DNA of 13,716 nucleotides from Lachnoclostridium sp. UBA1434 (lineage in GTDB: Bacteria; Bacillota; Clostridia; Lachnospirales; Lachnospiraceae). The position numbers and the translations under genes were made by a program. The stretch is from assembly GCA_002329645.1 (NCBI GenBank), contig DCTS01000088.1:1-13716 (forward strand), read 5' to 3'. The notes under the pieces were generated by a model. It saw only the letters and a list, made by a program, of their open reading frames with translations, searched no databases and was not told the DNA's origin. Below are positions 5,661 through 13,474 of the stretch, piece after piece. Every line of letters begins with the position of its first letter. Within the stretch, counting starts at the first letter, position 1.

Positions 5661-8600
5661 ATGACAAAAAAGAATAATAGAGGAAGCCATTACATACTAA
5701 ATAGATTACGTTCTTTAATTACCGGAGCGGTTATGACAGTTGCGGTTACATTACTTGCTGCTCTTATATTAGCGTACGGTTCAGACAAGGGTTCTTTAAT
5801 GCATGCCGAAGCGGCAGGGAAGAAGGAAACGGTTGATATTCGTATAATCGGCACTACCGACCTGCACGGGCAGCTAAACAGCAAGGATTATGAACAGGGT
5901 GTAGACTATAATTTCGGCGGCCTGGCCAGGGTTATTGATCTTATTAAGAAAATCAGGGCCGAGGTGCCGGATGAGAATTCTGTAACACTGGATGCAGGCG
6001 ACACATTATTTGATTATACTACCGAATACATATTCTCAGAAAGCCAGGAGGCTGTCCAGCCGATATACCAGGCAATGGCCATGGTAGGCTATGATGCAAT
6101 CACCCTGGGAAACCATGATTTTGACTACGGATATGACTATATTCTAAGGCAGCTTTATGGCTCGGGACTTAAGGGCATCACGGTTGTATCAAATGTACAG
6201 GATTCCAAGACAGGGGATTATCCATTTCTTGAGAACATGCTTATAACGAGAAATGTGAAAACCTCCCTGGGCAATGAGACGGAGGTTAAGATAGGTATCG
6301 TCGGGCAGACCATACCTACACTTACAAGCAAGACTCACAGCTATGCCGGCATATTAAAGACTCAGGATATGGTGGCAAATGCAAGAGAACAGGCAAGAAA
6401 GCTTAAGGATATGGGCGCCGATATTATTATAGCCCTGTCCCATACCGGAATCGGACCTGAAAATCCGGAGCTTAATTTTAAGAATGTGGCCTATGCCCTG
6501 ACGAAGATACCCGAGATAGATGTAGTGGTATGCGGGCACGAGCACAATCTTTTTCCGACGGAGGATATGACATCTCCTTATTATAAACTGCCCAATGTTG
6601 ACAAAGAAACATATCTGATGAACGGTAAAAATGTTGTAATGGCAGGCAGCAGAGGTGAAGCCGTAGGTGTTGTGGATCTTACCCTTGAGATGGCCGGTGA
6701 TGAATTCATTATAACGAACCGTCACTCCGAATTAAGGAAGGTTACACCCGGCAGCACCGTTGAAGATAAGCTGCTGGCTTCCTTTTACGGACAATGGGAG
6801 GAAGAACTCTTAAATTACTCAACTGACGTCATCGGCAAGCTTGAGGAAAATGAGGTTATTCAGAATTACTACGGATTGCTTGGAGATAACAGGGCAATAC
6901 AGGTTCTTAACGACTCTAAGATACAGTACGCATTGAATTACATACATACATCCGGCAGCAAATACAAGAACTATCCGGTTATAGCTGCTTCCAGCTACAT
7001 AAGCTTCGGAGCCAGGAGCATTAATGATTATATAAGTATAAGGGATGAAATAACTGAGTCAGATTTATCGGTTTTGCAGCCCTATAATAACTATTTATAC
7101 ATATATACCATTACCGGCAAACAGCTCAGGGAATGGCTGGAGTGGTCCGCAAGCGCTTATGAATCATATTATTTCAACAGTGAATGGGAGGATGAGGCCA
7201 TATCCCGGCTGATGGCAAAGCATAAGATAAAATATCTTGTACGTGAAGAATGGATGAAGGACTGGAGCAGCTTTTACATATTTGACGGAATTGACTATAT
7301 CATTAATCCCATAGCCCAGCCAAGATATGATATTTCAGGCAACAGGATCAACGATACATCAAGGATACAGAGCATTACCCATAACGGTGTCGAAGTAAGC
7401 GACGATATGGAGTTTTTGCTTGTGACTGATAAAATAACCAAGCCGGTGGATGCAAACCAGGGAATTGAAAAGCAGGTGGTACTGAATGGTTTCACAAGAA
7501 GCCAGTCGGTGCTTGGCAAATATATTGAACAGTTATCCAAAAACGGAGAAATTATTATCCCGGTTGACAACAATTGGAGAGTCACATTTCCGGAAGGGTA
7601 TCAATTTATGATAAGAGCTCCGTATTATGCGGATCAGCTCATAAGAAAAACAAGGTGGTTCAGGAGCTTTCTGGCTAAGGAAGGAGAGTACGGATATTAC
7701 CTGGCTCAATATCCTGTTGAAAATGGCGATGACAGGCCTCCCAAGATAGTTGCGGCACCGCTGGTAACCCATGCAACCTCAAAGCAATTTAACGTTGCCG
7801 TACAGGTCGCGGACAGCTCAATGCTCAAGGAGATCTGGATAATAGATGGTATTATTAATGCCGATTACACCGGTTGGAACACCGCAAGACAAATACTGAA
7901 CGGTTCATTTACGGTATGGGAAAACGGAATATATTCTATATATGCGGAGGATGTCTTAGGGAATAAATCAGTTATAAGGATAACTATTGACAATTTTGAT
8001 CCCAACCTGCTATCAAAGCCTCAGGTTGACACATATACCAACAGGAAAACCAAAATTAGCGGTACAGCCGAGCCGGGCACGACAATTGTATTTGAGGCGT
8101 ATACAGGCACATATGAAAGCAAGGTGGATATAACGGGGAAATTCTCATATCCTTTACCCGCACAGCCATCGGACACCCTGATAGATGTTTATATAAAGGA
8201 TGAGATTAAGGGTCTGAAGAGTGAGCACAATACCATCCGTGTTAAAAGGACGGGTCCTAATCAGCCCTCTGTAAATCCTGTTTATAACAATGCCGGCTTT
8301 ATAAACGGGAGCACTAATGATTCCGATGCAATTATAATTGCCGTAATAGACGATAAGGTATATGTACCTGAAAATGACGGCAGGAAGCTGTATGAAGCAA
8401 ATACGGAGATATACGACAAAAAGCTTAAGATTGTTGAGACCTATGCTTTTGTAAGCAATAATTATTTCCTAATGGCCATTCCGCCCCAGGAAGCAGGGAA
8501 AGCCATAACTGTCTATAATATCGATCATATGTCAAGAAACAGCAGAAGCATGGTAGTTACGACAGAAGAGGTGGCTCCGAATGCGCCCGTGGTGTATGAG

Positions 8601-9785
8601 GTCTGCAATATTGAAAAATCGCTTTCAGGCTATGTTCCGGGGACAAATGGCAGGATATATGATATAATGCTTACAATAGGGAATAAGACATATACGGCAA
8701 AAAGTGATAAGAACGGCAAGTTTTCATTCCGGTTTAACGACCAGCTTCATGCAGGGCAGATACTTACTGTTACGGCATCCGATACCTTAAACGGAGCAGT
8801 AAGGAAAAGCTATGCTGTACAGACGGTGGTTAAAGACATCGAGAGCTTAATACGGATAGGCTCCGACAACCTGACCTTAAACAGGGTGACATCAAGAACC
8901 AGTATAATATCCGGAAATTATCAGGATGGCGGTGAGGTGTATCTGGCAATTGCTTCAGGCCGTGGTGAAGAATTCACCAACAGCCTGTATCTTCTAAAAA
9001 CCGATGAGCGCAACAGATTTAAGCTCACACTGGAAAGCAAGCTGGAGCCGGGAACTTACATATATGTGATGACCAGATTTACAGACGGCAGGATACTTCA
9101 GGCCAACCTTGGAATAGTCCTGCCGGGAAGACCTGATATGCCAAAGCTGGTTAGGGAAATCACAAATACGGATAAGCTGGTTGAGGTTCTGGCTGAAAAG
9201 GACTGTGAAATCACGCTGAAGATCGGATCTAAAAAATACACTGCAACGGAATACAGGTATGATGATACAACAGGTAATTATATATATTCCCTTACAATAG
9301 ACAGGGATGTCTCGGGAATTGCTGTGACGGTGACGGCGGCAAATGTCTCAGGAGTAAGTGATGCCTATAAAACCGAGCTGGTAAAGGCTGCTCCCGATGC
9401 CCCCGCGGTTAATCCTGTCAAGGCAGGGGATAGGACGGTAACAGGTACCATTGAATTATATGAAACGCCGGTACAGTTTATTTCAGACAGCATTAAAACA
9501 GAAGAAAAAAGAGAATCAGAAGACAAAAATGAATTAAAGGACAGCAATAAAAAGGACAATACAGTAACCGATACACCTTCGGCTGCTTCGCTTGCCGAAC
9601 AAAGAGGCGTCAGGATTTATGCCCAGGTTGATTCCAAAACCTATGAAGGTATTATATATGATAACGGATATTTCAGCATCAAGGTCCCTGCACTCTCTGA
9701 GGGAACAACGATTAAGGTATGGGGAACCAACAGGGCAGGCAGGGGGCCTCTGACAAAGGTAAAGGCTGCACCGGAGCAGCAGTAA
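5661..9785 (+). CDS. Secreted bifunctional 2',3'-cyclic-nucleotide phosphodiesterase / nucleotidase with Ig-like tail
   Basis: The protein has 1374 residues. A positively charged start and a hydrophobic stretch (about 18-40) form an export signal, with AEA-type cleavage possible near 48-53. The metallophosphatase domain (about 56-345) shows the two-metal motifs: DLH (67-69), DAGD (111-114), GNHD (150-153), SH at 260-261 and GHEH (292-295). The 5'-nucleotidase C-terminal domain (about 385-640) contains NDSKIQYAL, YNNYLYIYTITGKQLREW and FDGIDYIINP, closer to the CpdB/YfkN type than to plain 5'-nucleotidases. It should remove phosphate from extracellular nucleotides, including 2',3'-cyclic ones. 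Residues 690-1374 are about seven beta-rich Ig-like modules, often starting with P-x-x-P. A charged 41-residue insert (1275-1315) lies in the last module. No LPXTG signal, SLH domain or C-terminal membrane helix is present. GGAGG (5647-5651) lies 9 bases before the start. Family confidence is high; the substrate is inferred. Confidence 0.9.
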   Translation: MTKKNNRGSHYILNRLRSLITGAVMTVAVTLLAALILAYGSDKGSLMHAEAAGKKETVDIRIIGTTDLHGQLNSKDYEQGVDYNFGGLARVIDLIKKIRAEVPDENSVTLDAGDTLFDYTTEYIFSESQEAVQPIYQAMAMVGYDAITLGNHDFDYGYDYILRQLYGSGLKGITVVSNVQDSKTGDYPFLENMLITRNVKTSLGNETEVKIGIVGQTIPTLTSKTHSYAGILKTQDMVANAREQARKLKDMGADIIIALSHTGIGPENPELNFKNVAYALTKIPEIDVVVCGHEHNLFPTEDMTSPYYKLPNVDKETYLMNGKNVVMAGSRGEAVGVVDLTLEMAGDEFIITNRHSELRKVTPGSTVEDKLLASFYGQWEEELLNYSTDVIGKLEENEVIQNYYGLLGDNRAIQVLNDSKIQYALNYIHTSGSKYKNYPVIAASSYISFGARSINDYISIRDEITESDLSVLQPYNNYLYIYTITGKQLREWLEWSASAYESYYFNSEWEDEAISRLMAKHKIKYLVREEWMKDWSSFYIFDGIDYIINPIAQPRYDISGNRINDTSRIQSITHNGVEVSDDMEFLLVTDKITKPVDANQGIEKQVVLNGFTRSQSVLGKYIEQLSKNGEIIIPVDNNWRVTFPEGYQFMIRAPYYADQLIRKTRWFRSFLAKEGEYGYYLAQYPVENGDDRPPKIVAAPLVTHATSKQFNVAVQVADSSMLKEIWIIDGIINADYTGWNTARQILNGSFTVWENGIYSIYAEDVLGNKSVIRITIDNFDPNLLSKPQVDTYTNRKTKISGTAEPGTTIVFEAYTGTYESKVDITGKFSYPLPAQPSDTLIDVYIKDEIKGLKSEHNTIRVKRTGPNQPSVNPVYNNAGFINGSTNDSDAIIIAVIDDKVYVPENDGRKLYEANTEIYDKKLKIVETYAFVSNNYFLMAIPPQEAGKAITVYNIDHMSRNSRSMVVTTEEVAPNAPVVYEVCNIEKSLSGYVPGTNGRIYDIMLTIGNKTYTAKSDKNGKFSFRFNDQLHAGQILTVTASDTLNGAVRKSYAVQTVVKDIESLIRIGSDNLTLNRVTSRTSIISGNYQDGGEVYLAIASGRGEEFTNSLYLLKTDERNRFKLTLESKLEPGTYIYVMTRFTDGRILQANLGIVLPGRPDMPKLVREITNTDKLVEVLAEKDCEITLKIGSKKYTATEYRYDDTTGNYIYSLTIDRDVSGIAVTVTAANVSGVSDAYKTELVKAAPDAPAVNPVKAGDRTVTGTIELYETPVQFISDSIKTEEKRESEDKNELKDSNKKDNTVTDTPSAASLAEQRGVRIYAQVDSKTYEGIIYDNGYFSIKVPALSEGTTIKVWGTNRAGRGPLTKVKAAPEQQ

Positions 9786-9892
9786 ATAAGCGGAACCGTA
9801 TACATAAGGCAATCGTCTAATGTATGAAAGGGGCCGAAGCATATTTCACCGCTCGGCATAATACAGGATTTTATTAAATAGGGGGAAGGATT

Positions 9893-10894
9893 ATGAGAAA
9901 ATCGAGATATGCAGCAGCCTTGATAATTGCTGTCCTGTGTATGGCAACACTGGCGGCATGCTCGGCCAAGAATGATGAATCAGCAGCATACGATTATGCC
10001 TACAAAACATCAAGCATTGAAGCCGGTTATGATTATGATACGAAGGACTCGGACAATGGCAGCAGTTCAGCGCCGCAGTATACCGGCAATTCAGTTGCAT
10101 TGGCTTCAACCGTAAGAAACACAATGACCGATATGGAAAAGATAATACGTAATATAAGCATGAATATTGAGACCAAGGAGTTTGATAAGCTTGTCGGGAT
10201 TATTGAGGATGAGATAGCTAATCTTGAGGGTTATGTGGAGATATCCAATATCACCGGCAGAAGGTATTCAAACAATGATTCGCTTCGCAGGGGCAATATT
10301 ATTGCCAGAATACCGAAAGACAAGGCGGATTTATTCATAGACACCATTTACGACAATGCCAATGTGATAAATAAGAGTGAAAGTATTAAAAATATATCCC
10401 TTGAGTATTATGACATCGAAAGTCATAAAAAGGCTCTTGAGATCGAGCAGGAAAGACTTTTTGAGCTGCTGGAGAAGACCGACACTGTTGAAGAGATTAT
10501 TTCTCTGGAAAGCAGGCTGAGCAGCATCCGCTATGAGCTGTCCCAGTATGAAACCCAGCTTAGGACCTATGACAACAAGGTGGATTATTCCACAATAGCA
10601 CTGGAAATTGAAGAGGTTGAGAGGATGTCCCCTGCTGCAGAGGAAAAGGTTACCGTATGGAAGAGAATCAGTACAGGCTTCAGCAATACCATGTACAGAC
10701 TGGGCAAAGGCTTTCAAAACTTTTTCATATGGTTTGTGATTAACCTGCCCTATCTGCTGATATTAGGAGCTGTAACTACCGCTGCGATTATTGTCACACA
10801 CAGGTATATAGTAAAGATGAACAGAAAAAAGAATAATAAGAATGTATCAGGTAAATTGGATGCATCAAATAAATTTGATGAAACAGATAAATAA
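9893..10894 (+). CDS. DUF4349-family lipoprotein with a C-terminal membrane helix
   Basis: The 333-residue protein starts with a lipoprotein signal peptide; the lipobox LAAC places the lipidated cysteine at 23. A Ser/Asp/Tyr-rich linker (24-75) follows. The DUF4349 region (about 80-245) contains IRNISMNIETKEFDKL, an RRGNIIARIP strand and a coiled coil (about 163-240) with many Glu/Leu/Lys residues. A transmembrane helix lies at about 278-305, then a short Lys/Asn-rich tail. Members usually have this architecture: outside the membrane, tethered at both ends. Their biochemical role is not established to my knowledge. A GGGGGAAGGA stretch (9881-9890) provides the ribosome binding site. It follows the nucleotidase gene by 107 bases, and the gap holds only weak inverted repeats (9800-9825, 9833-9857), so co-transcription is plausible. 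The tail sequence repeats beyond the stop codon. Confidence 0.85.
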   Translation: MRKSRYAAALIIAVLCMATLAACSAKNDESAAYDYAYKTSSIEAGYDYDTKDSDNGSSSAPQYTGNSVALASTVRNTMTDMEKIIRNISMNIETKEFDKLVGIIEDEIANLEGYVEISNITGRRYSNNDSLRRGNIIARIPKDKADLFIDTIYDNANVINKSESIKNISLEYYDIESHKKALEIEQERLFELLEKTDTVEEIISLESRLSSIRYELSQYETQLRTYDNKVDYSTIALEIEEVERMSPAAEEKVTVWKRISTGFSNTMYRLGKGFQNFFIWFVINLPYLLILGAVTTAAIIVTHRYIVKMNRKKNNKNVSGKLDASNKFDETDK

Positions 10895-11026
10895 GATACA
10901 CCGGATAAGAATGATGTATCAGGCAAATATAAGACATCATATAAACTTTATTATTCGGATAAACCGTATGTGTCCGATAAAATCACAGACTTATGCTGCT
11001 CCATTTTCCGCTTGAGAAGCGGGTAA
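10838..11026 (+). repeat. 24-codon tandem repeat spanning the stop codon of the DUF4349 gene
   Basis: ATGTATCAGGTAAAT (10842-10856) recurs as ATGTATCAGGCAAAT (10914-10928), 72 bases later, with 14 of 15 bases identical. In the reading frame of the lipoprotein the first copy encodes VSGKLDAS and the second, beyond the TAA at 10892-10894, encodes VSGKYKTS. Over the 24-codon unit 10 positions are identical, including VSGK, a Ser, a Lys and two DK pairs. The frame stays open for 43 codons after the stop, until TAA at 11024-11026, overlapping the end of the opposing transporter gene. Confidence 0.6.
10951..10980. terminator. Possible weak terminator between convergent genes
   Basis: TTAT and CGGA (10951-10959, with one bulged T) pair with TCCGATAA (10973-10980) around a 13-base loop, between the convergent lipoprotein and transporter genes. 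On the minus strand an AT-rich stretch follows, but there is no clean T run in either direction. The position suits a terminator; the sequence is only a weak match. Confidence 0.3.
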
Positions 11027-12377
11027 AGCTTGACAGCAGGCGAAATCCCTGGTCCAATAGAAGCGCAACCCATGCCCCGTACAGCCCAAGGCCGGCAGGG
11101 AAGCATAAAAGCCATGTCAGCAAAGGCCTTATTATTGCCACGCTGATAAGGGAAGTAACTGCAACGTAAGCGGTATCACCCGCTCCTCTTAAGCACCCTG
11201 ACATTACAACCTGAGAAGTCTGCATATGGGTCCCAAGGGCTGCAAGTATCATAACATTTGCGCCGAGGGCTATTATGTCAACATCATTTGTGAACAGGGA
11301 AACCAGCAGGCTTCTTCCGAAAAGGAACACAAAGAATATAATCGTGGATACCAATAATGCAAGACGCTGGCCGATTTTTCCATATACTATGGATAAATCC
11401 GGCCTTTTTGCGCCAAGGTTTTGTCCTACCAGCGCAGAAGCAGCTATTGACAATCCGTCACCGAAGGCAAATGAGATTGTCAGGATATTCATGCATATCA
11501 AGTGAGCCTCGTAATCAGTGGTTCCAAGCCTTGCTATGATTGCAGCATAAGCAAAAAAGCCTATTCTTAAGAATACCTGCTCCACAAAAGCACTTCCGCT
11601 GACCTTGGTGATAGGAGCAAGCTCCTTCTTCCTTATTGACCAGCCTGCCTTTTGATATATGCTCAGATATCTGTTATGTCTTAAAAGGGAACCTATTGAT
11701 ATCATACAGGCTGTAAAGGCTCCCATTGCTGTTGCAATTGCCGCACCCTTAACGCCAAGTCTCGGAAATATACCTATGCCGTTAATTAAGAAATAGTTGA
11801 ATATTATGTTGACAATGTTACTTATTACATTAGTCCACATGGAGATCATGGTCTTGCCGCAGCCTCTTTGAGCTGCATTTATGGTAAGATTCAAGGATTG
11901 GAAGGGTATACTGAACATTACTACCCTGAAATAATCCATTGCATCGGACATATAGCTATCTTCCGCACCGGCAAATGTAAGTATGGGGTTGGCGAAGATA
12001 TAGCCTAAAACCGACATAAGCAATGAGATAAAGAACGACAGAAGTATGCCCGTACGCAGTATCCGGTTAGCCCCGGCCCTGTCGGATTGTCCCTTTCTCC
12101 TTGCAGCTACTGCTGTTATACCTGTATTCAATGAGAAAATCATGGCAAGAAGGATGAATTTGGGTTGGTTTGTTATTCCGACGGCAGCTATTGCACCTTT
12201 TCCAACGGTACCCACCATCATGGTATCCACCGAACCAACCAGACTTACAAGAAATGCTTCAAGGGCGGATGGCCATGCCATTTTGAAGAAAGCCATATAT
12301 GCATCCTGGGATAATGGCAGATCTCCCTTTAGCTGCCCGGGCTTAAGCATGGTTTTTACCGACAAGAAATTTGGCAT
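10983..12377 (-). CDS. MATE-family multidrug/toxin efflux transporter
   Basis: The 464-residue protein has about 12 hydrophobic segments in two similar halves, the usual size and layout of MATE transporters, which export cationic compounds across the cytoplasmic membrane using Na+ or H+ gradients. Family signatures are WPSALEAFLVSLVGSVDTMMVG near the N-terminus, the mid-protein NAAQRGCGKT and, in the second half, ALVGQNLGA and SGCLRGAGDT; these repeat at equivalent positions in the two halves. The substrate cannot be told from the sequence. On the minus strand AAGGAG (complement of 12389-12394) lies 11 bases before the ATG at 12377. It is a single-gene unit, convergent with the lipoprotein gene and divergent from deoD. 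I saw no regulator gene next to it. Confidence 0.92.
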   Translation of the reverse strand: MPNFLSVKTMLKPGQLKGDLPLSQDAYMAFFKMAWPSALEAFLVSLVGSVDTMMVGTVGKGAIAAVGITNQPKFILLAMIFSLNTGITAVAARRKGQSDRAGANRILRTGILLSFFISLLMSVLGYIFANPILTFAGAEDSYMSDAMDYFRVVMFSIPFQSLNLTINAAQRGCGKTMISMWTNVISNIVNIIFNYFLINGIGIFPRLGVKGAAIATAMGAFTACMISIGSLLRHNRYLSIYQKAGWSIRKKELAPITKVSGSAFVEQVFLRIGFFAYAAIIARLGTTDYEAHLICMNILTISFAFGDGLSIAASALVGQNLGAKRPDLSIVYGKIGQRLALLVSTIIFFVFLFGRSLLVSLFTNDVDIIALGANVMILAALGTHMQTSQVVMSGCLRGAGDTAYVAVTSLISVAIIRPLLTWLLCFPAGLGLYGAWVALLLDQGFRLLSSFTRFSSGKWSSISL

Positions 12378-12459
12378 ATGTAGACTCTCTCCTTAGTATT
12401 CCCGTAATGTGTGTCTTCTCTTATACATTCCTTGCAAAATGAGTTGCTATATTATTGAG

Positions 12460-12487
12460 ATTATAGCACTTTTTATTCTTTAATCAA
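12460..12487 (-). promoter_or_regulatory. Promoter of the MATE transporter gene
   Basis: Read on the minus strand, TTGATT (12487-12482) is followed by a 16-base spacer and a perfect TATAAT (12465-12460) preceded by TGC, an extended -10 element. Transcription would start near 12453, giving a leader of about 75 bases before the start codon at 12377. No riboswitch or hairpin of note appears in the leader. Confidence 0.7.
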
Positions 12488-12548
12488 TGTTATTAATTTC
12501 TATTTTGAATATATCCTCCTTATTTCACACAGACTAAGCCATAAAGTA

Positions 12549-12569
12549 TGGAACGCTTTATAGGTTCCA
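12549..12569. promoter_or_regulatory. Dyad TGGAAC-N9-GTTCCA in the MATE/deoD divergent region
   Basis: Two perfect six-base arms (12549-12554 and 12564-12569) are separated by nine bases, with an AACGCTTT core across the left arm and spacer. The 21-base symmetric site lies upstream of both divergent promoters, 5 bases before the possible deoD -35 box. This suits a dimeric regulator, but the regulator cannot be named from the sequence. Confidence 0.4.
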
Positions 12570-12573
12570 AAAC

Positions 12574-12602
12574 TTGAAATATGCAAACACATCGCATATT
12601 AT
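12574..12602 (+). promoter_or_regulatory. Candidate promoter for deoD
   Basis: TTGAAA (12574-12579), a 17-base spacer and TATTAT (12597-12602) make a good sigma-A-type candidate, about 110 bases before the deoD start. A second candidate has a perfect TATAAT at 12637-12642 but only a poor -35 (TCATTG). An inverted repeat AATATGC (12578-12584) with GCATATT (12594-12600) spans the first promoter. Confidence 0.5.
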
Positions 12603-12614
12603 TGAAGGTAAAAT

Positions 12615-12628
12615 CATTGCATGCAATG
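12615..12628. promoter_or_regulatory. Perfect palindrome CATTGCATGCAATG upstream of deoD
   Basis: This 14-base sequence is its own reverse complement. It lies between the two candidate -10 boxes: 12 bases after TATTAT and 8 bases before TATAAT. It could be an operator for repression of deoD-deoC, for example by a DeoR- or LacI-type protein; the assignment is inference. The remaining DNA to 12718 is AT-rich and holds only the deoD ribosome binding site AAGGAGG (12706-12712). Confidence 0.4.
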
Positions 12629-12718
12629 TTGTCAAGTATAATATTTGCCTAAGCAGTTAAACAGTGGTAAAATTATCATACACTGGATAATAGGACTTAA
12701 TAATGAAGGAGGAATAAA

Positions 12719-13426
12719 ATGAGTATACCGACACCGCATATTGAGGCAGGAACAGGTGATATAGCAAAAACAGTATTAATGCCCGGTGATCCGCTGAGGG
12801 CTCAGTTTATAGCGGATAATTACCTTGAGGACGTGGTTTGCTTTAATAAGGTAAGGAATATGCTTGGATTTACGGGCACCTATAAGGACAAGAAGGTGTC
12901 GGTTATGGGCAGCGGAATGGGAATGCCTTCAATCGGCATTTATTCCTATGAGCTTTATAACTTTTACAATGTTGAAAGTATTATCAGAATCGGCTCTGCA
13001 GGCGGTATTGCCGATGATGTTAAGCTGAGGGATATTGTGATAGCAATGGGTGCATCCACAAGCTCCAGCTTTGCCTCTCAATACAAGCTGCCCGGAACCT
13101 TTGCTCCGATTGCGGATTTCGGCCTGCTCAGGAAAGCGGTTGAAACTGCAGAGAGGATGGGTATAAAGGTTTTAGTAGGAAATGTAATTTCAACAGATAT
13201 CTTTTACAATGACGACATGGAAACCAATTCACTGTGGAAGAAGATGAATATAATTGCCGTGGAGATGGAAGCCGCTGCACTTTATATGAATGCCGCAAGG
13301 GCGGGCAAGAAGGCATTGAGCTTACTGACTATATCGGATCATATATTTACAGGTGAAGAGCTTTCTGCGGAGGACAGGCAGAAAACCTTCCGTGAGATGA
13401 TAGAGATTGCACTTGAGATAGCTTGA
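12719..13426 (+). CDS. deoD: Purine-nucleoside phosphorylase, DeoD type
   Basis: DeoD splits purine ribo- and deoxyribonucleosides with phosphate into the free base and (deoxy)ribose 1-phosphate. The 235-residue length is that of the hexameric bacterial form. Motifs seen are PTPHI near the N-terminus (His7), PGDPLRA for phosphate binding, GSGMGMPS, RIGSAGG, VEMEAAALY at the ribose site, and TISDH with the expected catalytic Asp207. AAGGAGG (12706-12712) lies 6 bases before the start. deoC begins 49 bases after the stop on the same strand, so the two probably form a nucleoside catabolism operon. The upstream gap carries candidate promoters and palindromes that may mediate control. Confidence 0.96.
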   Translation: MSIPTPHIEAGTGDIAKTVLMPGDPLRAQFIADNYLEDVVCFNKVRNMLGFTGTYKDKKVSVMGSGMGMPSIGIYSYELYNFYNVESIIRIGSAGGIADDVKLRDIVIAMGASTSSSFASQYKLPGTFAPIADFGLLRKAVETAERMGIKVLVGNVISTDIFYNDDMETNSLWKKMNIIAVEMEAAALYMNAARAGKKALSLLTISDHIFTGEELSAEDRQKTFREMIEIALEIA

Positions 13427-13474
13427 TTAAGCTGATTTAAGATAATATTTGCTTTATTAAGGAAGGCGATAGGC

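Noticed and set aside
9800..9857. Inverted repeats ATACAT/ATGTAT and GCCGA/TCGGC between the nucleotidase and lipoprotein genes as terminators
   Set aside because: The stems are short or bulged and are not followed by a T run.
12547..12562. Catabolite-response element (cre) at the AACGCTTT core before deoD
   Set aside because: The core resembles cre, but the outer TG...CA positions do not align at the required spacing.
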